A stretch of DNA of 64,000 nucleotides from Planctomycetaceae bacterium (GTDB taxonomy: Bacteria; Planctomycetota; Planctomycetia; Planctomycetales; Planctomycetaceae). Of the stretch, positions 20,119 to 28,552 are shown piece after piece. The notes under the pieces were generated by a model. The model saw only the letters and a program-made list of their open reading frames with translations, was not told the DNA's origin and made no database searches. The stretch is from positions 35,782 through 99,781 of the forward strand of contig JAKFWA010000038.1 in NCBI GenBank assembly GCA_021732995.1, written 5' to 3'. Position numbers and translations under genes: made by a program. The stretch's first letter is position 1. The number at the start of each line of letters is the position of its first letter.

Positions 20119-20194
20119 CCCGCGTGATATCTCGCGAGATCTTCCGCTTGAAGATCATCTAAACAGTTCAACAAACAACGAAGGTGTGATGATC
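20119..20194 (+). promoter_or_regulatory. leader of micropeptide gene G
   Basis: GGCCCGCGTGATATCTCG (TGATAT at 20125, 70 bases before the ATG), TTCCGCTTGAAGATCATC, then CAACAAACAACGAAGGTG. Confidence 0.6.
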
Positions 20195-20326
20195 ATGGGA
20201 CTTCTGGCATCCAACATGGGACTGGGAATGTTCGTACCTGATAGTCCTGTCTTCTTCGGAATGATGATTGGACCGCCGCTGGTCTTCATATTGTTCGGGG
20301 TGATCGAGATGTGTTTCCGCGAGTAG
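20195..20326 (+). CDS. micropeptide G, 43 aa, MxxLAS variant
   Basis: An upstream in-frame ATG exists at 20189, but the ATG at 20195 aligns with gene H (GATCATGGGACTTCTGGC) and gives MGLLASNMGLGMFVPDS. Cys6 is replaced by Ser. A membrane span (FFGMMIGPPLVFILFGVI) is followed by EMCFRE. Function unknown. The 250 bp between its stop and the membrane protein at 20578 show no further gene. Confidence 0.7.
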   Translation: MGLLASNMGLGMFVPDSPVFFGMMIGPPLVFILFGVIEMCFRE

Positions 20327-20577
20327 AGTGATTCTGCGGCTACGACTACTTCGCCGAACGGCTTTTGCCCGCGGGTGAATTCTTGCCCTTTGCTACCGAC
20401 TGACGGGATGATTACCGGGCCTGCGACTCCACGCTGAAGGCGTTTCTGCTGCTCGCCTGAGTTTGGCGTTGCAAACTCGCATTGCCGGTTATGCTGTTAA
20501 GCGGACTCGGTGCCGCGCCCTGAGATGCGAGTTCTTGCAGGCATCAAGTCCGCCGCTGGAGAACTTGGGGCTCATCC

Positions 20578-21453
20578 ATGTCCACTGAATCACCGCCAGC
20601 CACGATTGCTTCGACGGACGCAGCTTTCAGAGCGTCTCAGTCCGCGCGGCTCACCAGGAGGTGGTGGTTGTGGACCATTGGAATCCTGCTCGTCAGTCCG
20701 CTCCTCGAGATACCGCTTGGGAGTCCCCTATGGGGATTCTGCCTGGCGTCGTTCTTGATGGTCTGCATCACTCTCAGAACTCCATCAGATGAACTCGTTG
20801 GATTCTCGCGGCTCTGCGCAGCGCCGCTGTTGATCCTTGGATTCTGGGGCAGTCTCGTGTTCGCCGCGACGCGAATTGGATATCAGCGAGGTTACCAGAC
20901 TGCCTTGGATGCCGTAGCCCGCGAAGACGAGCATCAGTTTGCCTTTAACTTTTTTCATTCCAAGTCTTGCGGGACCTACAGCCCTCTGGACATCGGCAAC
21001 ACCTATTCAAGGCGCTGGCGAGAGGGAGTACGTGCAGGATTGCCACCACACGTCGGTGATCCGCGTTTTGCTCACGAGTATCTTGCCAGTAAGGGCGCCA
21101 GGTTTTCGACAGGTTGGGGACTGCAAGGCACAGGTGAGGGTTATTTTGACGACCCTGCTACCTTCTTTCCTGATGACAAATCCATCGTCATCCTGAAGGG
21201 CGATCAGTTTGCTGACGTGGATCTGAAGTGGCTCCAGACGTTCTCTGGCAGAACAGTGCATGAGTTGGAAATTAGCTGCCCGAACGTGACCGACGCTGGA
21301 TTTGAGAACTTGCGATGTCTTCGCATCGAGCAGCTTTGGATCACGCGAGGCCATGAGGCAGCAGTGCGAAAGCTCAGCCAAGAGATGCACGGCCGAATGG
21401 ATGTTAATCCTTTTGGGAGCAGTCCCAGCAAGCGGCTCGAGAACGAGCTCTAG
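20578..21453 (+). CDS. membrane protein with C-terminal LRR-like region, unknown function
   Basis: The 291-residue protein has a hydrophilic N-terminus, then three predicted membrane segments (WWLWTIGILLVSPLLEIPLG, LWGFCLASFLMVCITL, CAAPLLILGFWGSLVFAA; about residues 29-100) and a long soluble C-terminus. The last third contains LRR-like strands (FADVDLKWLQTFSGRTVHELEISCPNV, TDAGFENLRCLRIEQLWI). No enzyme motif is seen. It lies within the micropeptide cluster, between genes G and H and on the same strand, but lacks the family leader. A link to the micropeptides is conjecture. Confidence 0.65.
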   Translation: MSTESPPATIASTDAAFRASQSARLTRRWWLWTIGILLVSPLLEIPLGSPLWGFCLASFLMVCITLRTPSDELVGFSRLCAAPLLILGFWGSLVFAATRIGYQRGYQTALDAVAREDEHQFAFNFFHSKSCGTYSPLDIGNTYSRRWREGVRAGLPPHVGDPRFAHEYLASKGARFSTGWGLQGTGEGYFDDPATFFPDDKSIVILKGDQFADVDLKWLQTFSGRTVHELEISCPNVTDAGFENLRCLRIEQLWITRGHEAAVRKLSQEMHGRMDVNPFGSSPSKRLENEL

Positions 21454-21589
21454 CTAAACGGGGCAACGCGAGGACCGCGTTTCGAACGACGCGTGAACTG
21501 TGCAGATCAGCCGACTTCTGGGCTCCGCTTCACGCGAATTCACGCCCGGTGTCAGGCAGTCGCATCCAGTTCGAGGTTTTCTGAAATAG

Positions 21590-21666
21590 CCCGCGTGATA
21601 TTCAGCCAGCGCTGTCGCTTAGAGGTCATCAAGACGATCAATCAAACAACGAAAGGGCTGACGATC
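21590..21666 (+). promoter_or_regulatory. leader of micropeptide gene H
   Basis: CCCGCGTGATATTC (TGATAT at 21596, 71 bases before the ATG), TCGCTTAGAGGTCATCAA, then CAATCAAACAACGAAAGGGC and TGACGATC before the ATG. It is nearest in sequence to F and B, though about 1.9 kb from F. Confidence 0.6.
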
Positions 21667-21837
21667 ATGGGACTTCTGGCGTGTGGCTTTGGATACGAGT
21701 TCGCACATATTGGCGACTTCATTGTCGAGTTCATGACCTTGGCTCTGTCATGTGCACTCATTCCCGCCGGGCTGTACTTGTCTGTAGTCGCCATGCGGCG
21801 TGCGGATGCCGCAGAAGAGGCCTCTGAGATGGCCTGA
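21667..21837 (+). CDS. micropeptide H, 56 aa, MxxLAC family
   Basis: The product starts MGLLACGFGYEFAHIGDF. It has a membrane span (MTLALSCALIPAGLYLSVVAM) and a charged tail, RRADAAEEASEMA. The N-terminal codons match gene G base for base (ATGGGACTTCTGGC). The frame is open further upstream to 21493, but that part is the conserved leader. It is the last member of the cluster. Function unknown. Confidence 0.75.
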   Translation: MGLLACGFGYEFAHIGDFIVEFMTLALSCALIPAGLYLSVVAMRRADAAEEASEMA

Positions 21838-21981
21838 AATGCGGTGGTCTGAGACCAGCGGCGAACATGAAACCATGACCACCAATCGTTAGAGTACTGT
21901 TGCACATCGCTCAGAATTGGATGAGTGTGATGCGTGGTATCTGCGGTCTTGGTGAGCCGTCTGCAATCAGGTAGTCAGGTT

Positions 21982-22608
21982 ATGCCCAACCAGCCGGGGT
22001 TCATTCCGTCGCATGGCAACTACCGCGAGCTGATTTCCTATCAGAAGGCGGAAGTCATCTATGACCTGACGTTTCGTTTCTGCGAACGGTTCTTGAAGAG
22101 AGGCGATCGCACTGTTGACCAGATGGTGCAGGCCGCCCGGTCCGGCAAGCAGAACATCGTCGAAGGCAGCCAGGCTTCGGGAACCTCCAAAGAAACCGAA
22201 ATCAAGCTCACCAACGTCGCTCGCGCGAGTCTGGAAGAACTGCTGGTTGACTATCAGGACTTCCTGCGCGTCCGCGACTTTTCGATGTGGGCGAAGGATT
22301 CCAAGGAAGCGCTGTTCGTCCGCAACATGGGCATGCAGAGGCCGCTGACCTACGAAGCCTTTCGTGAGTTCGTAGAGACTCGCCCGGCGGAGGTCGTGGC
22401 CAACATCGCGATTTGCTTGGTTCACCAGACGAACTTCCTGCTCGATCAGCAGATTCGGCGGCTGGAACAGGACTTCGTCAAAGAAGGCGGCATGCGTGAG
22501 CGGATGACCCGCGCCCGGCTGCAGTACCGGAATGGGAGTTCTGGGACTGATGGGACCAGTGGGACCGATGAACGCCGACCACGAAAACCGCGTGGCGATC
22601 GACCGTAA
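21982..22608 (+). CDS. four-helix-bundle protein (IVS-protein-like, suffix-domain type)
   Basis: The frame is open from 21934; the ATG at 21982 gives MPNQPGFIPSHGNYREL and 208 residues. The core YRELISYQKAEVIYDLTFRFCERF...AARSGKQNIVEGSQASGTSKETEIKLTNVARASLEELLVDYQDFL matches the four-helix-bundle proteins first found in 23S rRNA intervening sequences. This variant has the C-terminal suffix extension. The function of the family is unknown. The C-terminal NGSSGTDGTSGTDERR is encoded by the first of two opposed TGGGAC repeat arrays (see repeat entry). No rRNA gene is nearby. Confidence 0.75.
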   Translation: MPNQPGFIPSHGNYRELISYQKAEVIYDLTFRFCERFLKRGDRTVDQMVQAARSGKQNIVEGSQASGTSKETEIKLTNVARASLEELLVDYQDFLRVRDFSMWAKDSKEALFVRNMGMQRPLTYEAFREFVETRPAEVVANIAICLVHQTNFLLDQQIRRLEQDFVKEGGMRERMTRARLQYRNGSSGTDGTSGTDERRPRKPRGDRP

Positions 22609-22670
22609 ATCTATGGGTCCCATTCTGTCCCATTCTGTCCCATAGGTCCCATTGTCCCATCTCCCATCAG
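22531..22670. repeat. opposed TGGGAC-type short tandem arrays
   Basis: Units related to TGGGAC(N2-3) run forward at 22531-22570, inside the 3' end of the four-helix-bundle gene, and in reverse complement at 22616-22670, just after its stop. The two arms can fold into one long imperfect hairpin around the stop codon. Confidence 0.6.
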
Positions 22671-22802
22671 TCTTCTGACCACTGTTCGCCTTCTCCCAGA
22701 ATCCGCCAAGATTGTCAGTCACAATTCGTTCCCCCGCGCGACTAGGGCACCGACCGCAGCCAAGTTCGGCTGCGAAGTGCGGGTCGGCTAGGGGAAAACA
22801 TC

Positions 22803-25800
22803 ATGTTGGTGACGACGAAGATTGCGGACTGGTTAAAGGGCACAAGTTCAAGGCTGACAAGACGTAAGGGCCGGGCAGGCTACCTGCCTGCGGAAGTTCT
22901 GGAAGAGCGGCGGGTGTTGTCCGCTCAGGCTTCGATGGGGACGGCGGCGCTGGGAACGGGGCATGAATGGATCGTGTCCAACGGCGGCGACGACTGGGGA
23001 GCGGGTTCAGTCGGAGATCCGTTCAAGACGATTCGCCGGGCGCTGGACGCGGCGGCTCCGGGCGACACCATCACGCTGCGAAACGGTGTGTACGAAGGCG
23101 GCATCAACATTGATGTCGACAACCTGACGATTCGCTCGGCGCCGGGCGAATGGGCGGTGATTGAATCGCCGCTCACGCAGTGGAAAGACGGGCACGCCGA
23201 TTCGGTCATTCGCTACGGCTTCGATGTCGAAGGCGGGCGACTGGAGAATCTCGAAATCACCGGCGGCTACTGGTACGGCGTGATGTTCTGGGACTGGTGG
23301 GACAGCGACTTCGAAGCTGGCTCGACGCACATGGGAGCCAGCAACATCACCATCGACGGCTGCAAGATTCATGATACCGGCGTCGATGCCGTCAAGATCA
23401 CACCCGGTGCGAATGATATCTCGATTCTGAACAGCGAGATCTACAACACCGGCCGCCGCAGTAATACCAGCTCGGACGGAATTGATAATAACAACGGCGA
23501 CCGCATGATCGCCCGCGGCAACTACATTCACGACATTGACGGCATCGGCATCCTGACGTCAGGCGGCACGGAAGATTCTCTGATTGAGCAGAATCTGATC
23601 AAAGACACTCGTGGCGCCGGCATCGTCAACGGATTCTATACCGAGCTGGAATGGATCGAGCCGGACTCGAACCCCGGTCACTATGCAAGCATTGATACCG
23701 TCGTCCGTAACAACATTGTTGTGGACGCCGGGCAGGCGGGCATCGGAATCTACGGAGCGTTGAACGCTCAGGTTTACAACAACACGCTGGTGAATGCGGC
23801 CGATGACGCTCAAGCTCCGATTCAGTTCGGCGGCTACGAGATGTGGGTCTCGAACACGGCTCCATCCTACGAGCACATCGCCTCGGTCAATCCGAGCGTG
23901 CTGAACAACATCATCGTCACGAACTCGGACAACATCACCCGCATGGTCGATATCCGCGAAGGCTCGATCACGGGACCGCTGACTCTGGACTATAACCAGT
24001 ATCATAGCACCAGTGTTCGCGGCACGCTGTTCATTGACCGCAATCTGACCGGTGACGGCACTCCCGAGCAGACTTTCTCGCAGTGGCAGACCAATTACGG
24101 CTACGACCAGCACAGTATGGTCGGCGATCCGTTCCTCGACGCCAACTGGCACCTGACCGCGAACAGCCCGGCCATCGGCAAGGCGTTTGCAATTGCCGGG
24201 TTGACTCATGATTTCGACGGCAATGTCCGCGATGAAATTGCTGGCGATCCGCCGGGTGAAGCAGATCCACCAACCGAAGCGGACCCGCCAACTCCGGACC
24301 TTGGAGCAGACGAATTCAATGCGGGCACAGTGCGAGCAACTCCACCCGCCGCGTTTGGTGCACCGTCGATCGAGATCGATTCGCGGGGGTATCACGACTA
24401 CGAAGCCAAGACGATCAATGTGCGAGTCGTGCGTCACGGGACCACGAATGACACCGTGACGGTGCAGTACGCGACGCTCGAAGGCACTGCGAAAGCGGGC
24501 TTCGACTTCACGACCGTCGCAGGCACTCTGAGCTTCGCACCGGGTGAGACCGAGAAGATCGTGCCGGTTGCGTTGCTGGGTGATGATGTGGCCGAAGGCG
24601 ACGAGCACTTCCTGTTCACGCTGAGCAACGTGATCACCGACGGTTCTTATCCCGTGCGACTCGGACATCAGAGCTCCGCGTCCATGACCATCGACGACGA
24701 AGAAACGCCGATCACGTTGAACTACGCGACGAAGTGGGTCAGCAATGAGGGTAGTGACGTCACCGGTGACGGCTCGGCGGACAAGCCCTGGAAGTCGCTG
24801 CAGCACGCGGCTGATCAGGCCGGTCCCGGCGACTACGTCATTGTGAAGCCCGGTAACTACTGGGGCTTCCAGGTTTCCAACGACGGCAAGGCTGACGCTC
24901 GCATCACGTTCCACGCGATGCCGGGCGTTGTGATTGATGCTCCGAATCCGGAAAACAATCTGGACGGTATCAACCTCGAAGGTGCCGATTATGTGACCGT
25001 CGAAGGTTTCTCGGTCTCGGACATGCCGCGAGCTGGTTTGCGGTCAGTGCTCAATACCGGCGCGATCATTCGTAACAATATCAGCGACCACAACGGCTAC
25101 TGGGGTATTCTGACCGGCTGGAGCTACGACCTGCTGGTTGAGAATAATCATGTCTCACGGTCGCAGGTGGAGCACGGTATCTACATCAGCAACAGCTCGG
25201 ACGATGCGATCATTCGCAATAACGTCGTCTGGGGCAACAACGACAGCGGCATTCAGTTCAATGCCGATCGTTACCTCGAAGGTGACGGAATTCACTCACG
25301 CAACGTCGTCGAAGGCAATGTGATCTACGGCAACGGCGCGGGTGGTGGCGCGGCGATCAATCTGGACGGCTTCCAGGACGGCGTCGTGCAGAATAATTTG
25401 CTGTATGACAATCACTCCACCGGCATCGTGCTGTATGTAGGCTTCGCTGCTGATGGCTCCAAAAATAATGTTGTCACCAATAATACAGTGGTGATGGCAG
25501 CGGATGCCCGCTGGGCATTGCTGATGACCGAAGGCAGCGACGGCAACGTTGTGACCAACAACATTCTGCTGAACAAGAACCCGAACCGCGGCAGTATGAC
25601 CGTTGAGCACAACAGCCTGCCCGCTCATTCGGACAACAACATCGTTCAGAATCTGTTCCAGATGGACGGAGCGAATGGTTCCTTCGCCGCGTGGCAGAGC
25701 TTCTCGGGCGGCCAGGACACGCACTCGATCGTGATCGATCAGTCGAACGTGGCGAACGCGATCAACAATCTGTTCGTGAACGCGGCTGGCGGCGACTTCC

Positions 25801-28139
25801 ACTTGAAGGCCAACAGTGCGGCGATTGACGTCGGCGATCCAACCGGCGCACCGGCAACCGACATCTACGGGCACGCTCGGCCAACCGGAGCAGGCGTGGA
25901 TATCGGAGCCTTCGAAGCAGGCACCTTCCTGCCGGCCGTGCAGTTCGAATGGGACAACGTCATTGGTTACGAGTTCATCGGGATGGCCGAAGTCGCGGTG
26001 ACTCGCACGGGTGACACCTCAGGCGCGTTGCTGGTGAACTGGACGACGGGGGCTGGTTCTGCGACGGCAGGCAGCGACTACGTAGCGGCCAGTGGCCAGC
26101 TCATGTTCCAGCCGGGCGAAACTCGCAAGACGTTCCGCGTGTTTGTGAACGATGATGCGGCGATTGAATCTCCTGAGACTGTGCCACTGAGCTTGGCAGT
26201 CATCGACATCACGCTCGACAGTCCGACTGCCGGAATGATGATTGGCACTGACGATGCGACGCTGCATGTCATCAGCGATGATGCGTGGCAAACCGGCAAG
26301 TTCCAGTTTGATACGAAGTCGGTGACGTTCAACGAGACGGCGGGCACCGCGACGGTGACTGTGCATCGAGTTGGCGGCAGCAGCGGTGCGGCGAGTATCA
26401 ACTTCGCGACTGATGCGTTCACTCCCCCGAAGCAGGCGACCTGGATCAAACGTCATACCGACCTGCTCTATCCCACGGATCGTGATACTCCCGCGACGGC
26501 CGGACAGGATTACTCGGCAGTGCAGGGTATTTTGAATTTTGCTGACGGTGAGACCGAGAAGACCATCACCATTCCGCTGTTGAACGATGACTGGTACGAA
26601 GGCGGCGAAGCCTTCACGGTGAAGCTCAGCAACGCCGTCGTGACCGATGCGGATGGTAATACTCAGACTGGCAGCGACCTGATCGGCAAGAATGGCAGTA
26701 TCAAGGTCCGCGTGGAAAGTGACGACGCGAAGCTGCCGGGCACGTTCCAGTTTGCTGCAGCCAACTACGTGGTGACTGAAGGCACTCCGAGTATCAATGT
26801 GACGATCAATCGGCTTAACGGCGGTAACGTCGAAGCCAGCGTGCGACTGTATGACACCGGTGGGGGCAACGGTTCCACGACCGCTTCCGCCTGGGCTCCG
26901 TCAGACTACGGTTCATTGCCGGCCATCCTGACGTTCGCTCCCGGCGAGTTGTCCAAGACGATCAGCATTCCGATTCTCGACGACAGCAGCACGGAGATGG
27001 ATGAAGTCTTCTCCATTCAGCTCTACAGCCCGACGAACGATGCCGCCGTTGGTGCAATCGCCAAGACCTTCGTGACGATTCAGGACAACGAGTCCACGTT
27101 CTACTTCCGCGGCGCGACGCCTTCGGCTTACTCCTATGAGGCCGTCGAAGGTACCGGCAAGATGCCGATCACCGTCGTGCGACAGGGAGCATTGACGACG
27201 GCTGCGTCGGTGACCATCAGTACCAGCGACGGTTCCGCCACTGGTAACGTCGACTATACCCCGATCAACATGACTTTGAACTTCGCACCGGGCGAAGCGT
27301 CGAAGGTCATCGAGATTCCGGTGATTAACGACACGCTGATGGAGTCGAAGGAATCGTTCTACGTCAACATGTCGAACGCGATCGGCGCGCAGCAAGGTAG
27401 CTGGAGCTGGTCTTCTTACATCGTGGATGACGATGCCTCGGCCACGCCCGGCAAGTTTGAACTGAGTAGCCCGACGTACTCGTTCTCGGAAGCGGGTGGC
27501 ACGCTGAACGTGACGGTGAATCGCGTTGGCGGCAGTTCGGGCACGGTGACTGTGCAGTATCAGACGTCGGACGGAGCCAGCGGCTTCTCAGGTGTCACGG
27601 CGTACGCGGGTGGCGACTACACATCCAAGAGCGGCACGCTGACGTTCGCTCCCGGTGAGACATCCAAGACCATCAGCATTCCGATCACCAATGATACGTC
27701 GGTGGAAGCGAATGAAGTCTTCACAGTCTCGCTGAAGAATCCCGCTGGCGGTGCCACTCTGGGCACGGTCGCCAAAGCGGTCGTCACCATTGTGGAAGAC
27801 GACAGCGCGATCGAGTTCGGTACGTCGAACTATACCGTCAACGAGAACGCCGGGTATGTGACGATCACGCTGGTCCGCAAGGGCAGCACGGTCGGAGCAG
27901 CCACGGTCGATCTGAATATCAGCAGCGGAACGGCTGAAGCCGGCAAGGACTTCATCAAGCCCGGCAGCAACAAGGTCACCTTCGCGGACGGCGATGCGAC
28001 CGCCACCGTGCAGATTCAGATCATCGATGATCTGTTCAAGGACCCGAACGAGATGTTCTACCTCTCCCTGGCCAACGCCGTTGGTTCCAAGCTGGGTAGC
28101 TCGCTCTATGGGAACGTGAAGATCACTGACAACGATTGA
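22803..28139 (+). CDS. giant surface protein with parallel beta-helix and Calx-beta domains
   Basis: The 1778-residue protein begins with an N-terminal module carrying VLEERRVLSAQ, the LExRRxLSA motif found near the N-terminus of many large planctomycete secreted proteins. Two right-handed parallel beta-helix regions follow (about 55-500 and 640-1040), each opening with WVSNxGxD...P-K/W-x2-xxAxxxAxPGD. Between and after them are Calx-beta domains (about 525-635 and a series at about 1050-1778) with the recurrent FAPGETxKTIxIPIxND and E-x-DE-F pattern. Calx-beta loops bind calcium. The likely role is at the cell surface, in adhesion or polysaccharide binding; the helices resemble pectate-lyase-like folds, but no catalytic residues can be assigned. 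It stands alone with a strong terminator. Confidence 0.9.
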   Translation: MLVTTKIADWLKGTSSRLTRRKGRAGYLPAEVLEERRVLSAQASMGTAALGTGHEWIVSNGGDDWGAGSVGDPFKTIRRALDAAAPGDTITLRNGVYEGGINIDVDNLTIRSAPGEWAVIESPLTQWKDGHADSVIRYGFDVEGGRLENLEITGGYWYGVMFWDWWDSDFEAGSTHMGASNITIDGCKIHDTGVDAVKITPGANDISILNSEIYNTGRRSNTSSDGIDNNNGDRMIARGNYIHDIDGIGILTSGGTEDSLIEQNLIKDTRGAGIVNGFYTELEWIEPDSNPGHYASIDTVVRNNIVVDAGQAGIGIYGALNAQVYNNTLVNAADDAQAPIQFGGYEMWVSNTAPSYEHIASVNPSVLNNIIVTNSDNITRMVDIREGSITGPLTLDYNQYHSTSVRGTLFIDRNLTGDGTPEQTFSQWQTNYGYDQHSMVGDPFLDANWHLTANSPAIGKAFAIAGLTHDFDGNVRDEIAGDPPGEADPPTEADPPTPDLGADEFNAGTVRATPPAAFGAPSIEIDSRGYHDYEAKTINVRVVRHGTTNDTVTVQYATLEGTAKAGFDFTTVAGTLSFAPGETEKIVPVALLGDDVAEGDEHFLFTLSNVITDGSYPVRLGHQSSASMTIDDEETPITLNYATKWVSNEGSDVTGDGSADKPWKSLQHAADQAGPGDYVIVKPGNYWGFQVSNDGKADARITFHAMPGVVIDAPNPENNLDGINLEGADYVTVEGFSVSDMPRAGLRSVLNTGAIIRNNISDHNGYWGILTGWSYDLLVENNHVSRSQVEHGIYISNSSDDAIIRNNVVWGNNDSGIQFNADRYLEGDGIHSRNVVEGNVIYGNGAGGGAAINLDGFQDGVVQNNLLYDNHSTGIVLYVGFAADGSKNNVVTNNTVVMAADARWALLMTEGSDGNVVTNNILLNKNPNRGSMTVEHNSLPAHSDNNIVQNLFQMDGANGSFAAWQSFSGGQDTHSIVIDQSNVANAINNLFVNAAGGDFHLKANSAAIDVGDPTGAPATDIYGHARPTGAGVDIGAFEAGTFLPAVQFEWDNVIGYEFIGMAEVAVTRTGDTSGALLVNWTTGAGSATAGSDYVAASGQLMFQPGETRKTFRVFVNDDAAIESPETVPLSLAVIDITLDSPTAGMMIGTDDATLHVISDDAWQTGKFQFDTKSVTFNETAGTATVTVHRVGGSSGAASINFATDAFTPPKQATWIKRHTDLLYPTDRDTPATAGQDYSAVQGILNFADGETEKTITIPLLNDDWYEGGEAFTVKLSNAVVTDADGNTQTGSDLIGKNGSIKVRVESDDAKLPGTFQFAAANYVVTEGTPSINVTINRLNGGNVEASVRLYDTGGGNGSTTASAWAPSDYGSLPAILTFAPGELSKTISIPILDDSSTEMDEVFSIQLYSPTNDAAVGAIAKTFVTIQDNESTFYFRGATPSAYSYEAVEGTGKMPITVVRQGALTTAASVTISTSDGSATGNVDYTPINMTLNFAPGEASKVIEIPVINDTLMESKESFYVNMSNAIGAQQGSWSWSSYIVDDDASATPGKFELSSPTYSFSEAGGTLNVTVNRVGGSSGTVTVQYQTSDGASGFSGVTAYAGGDYTSKSGTLTFAPGETSKTISIPITNDTSVEANEVFTVSLKNPAGGATLGTVAKAVVTIVEDDSAIEFGTSNYTVNENAGYVTITLVRKGSTVGAATVDLNISSGTAEAGKDFIKPGSNKVTFADGDATATVQIQIIDDLFKDPNEMFYLSLANAVGSKLGSSLYGNVKITDND

Positions 28140-28164
28140 TCGCGCAACTGGAGAGAAGGCTGAA

Positions 28165-28260
28165 GAGCCACGGATAAAACACGGATTGAACACGGATAAG
28201 GGCTCAGGCTGAGAAGCCTTTGTCCGTGTTTCATCGGTGTTTGATCCGTGGCTCGCTTTT
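28165..28260 (+). terminator. long hairpin terminator after the surface-protein gene
   Basis: GAGCCACGGAT at 28165 pairs with ATCCGTGGCTC ending at 28254. The pairing continues inward through repeated ACACGGAT units, forming a stem of about 35 imperfect pairs, followed by GCTTTTATTAT. Confidence 0.75.
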
Positions 28261-28347
28261 ATTATATGGATCAGAAACAAATCGCGCGTCAGTCTGGAAG
28301 AGGCGGATGGGTGAGCTTGATTGGAATCGAAGGCGAAACGGTGCGAT

Positions 28348-28400
28348 CGCCCCTCACCCCAAGCCCCTCTCCCCGGCAAGGCCGGGGCGAGGGGAGCGAG
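28348..28400. repeat. CCCCTCACCCC-type dispersed repeat
   Basis: CCCCTCACCCCAAGCCCCTC followed by the stem CCCCGG/CCGGGG and CGAGGGG. A related copy in opposite orientation begins at 63964. The 28140-28552 gap holds only this and the two terminators. Confidence 0.5.
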
Positions 28401-28474
28401 GAAGTTGTCGAGTGGATCGACCGCAATTATTGATTGCGCCCCGTCACCTTCTGTCTGCCGAACGCTTGATAACG

Positions 28475-28511
28475 AAAAAAGCCTGAGCCGCATTGCTGTG
28501 GCTCAGGCTTT
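28475..28511 (-). terminator. intrinsic terminator of the S41 protease gene
   Basis: AAGCCTGAGCC and GGCTCAGGCTT (11 perfect pairs, 10-base loop), followed on the minus strand by TTTTTTCG. It lies 42 bp beyond the stop codon. Confidence 0.85.
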
Positions 28512-28552
28512 GATTGTTACTTCAGGGAAACTCGTTCAAAGATCAGCGTTCG

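Noticed and set aside
19893..20162. 89-codon plus-strand ORF between micropeptides F and G
   Set aside because: It crosses the terminator and leader of the duplicated module; no family N-terminus or ribosome site.
17318..21837. MxxLAC as a normal lipobox
   Set aside because: Lipoproteins need a basic and hydrophobic signal before the Cys; here only five residues precede it and the hydrophobic part follows.
23559..24914. 451-codon minus-strand ORF
   Set aside because: Antisense within the giant surface-protein gene, whose repeats define the coding strand.
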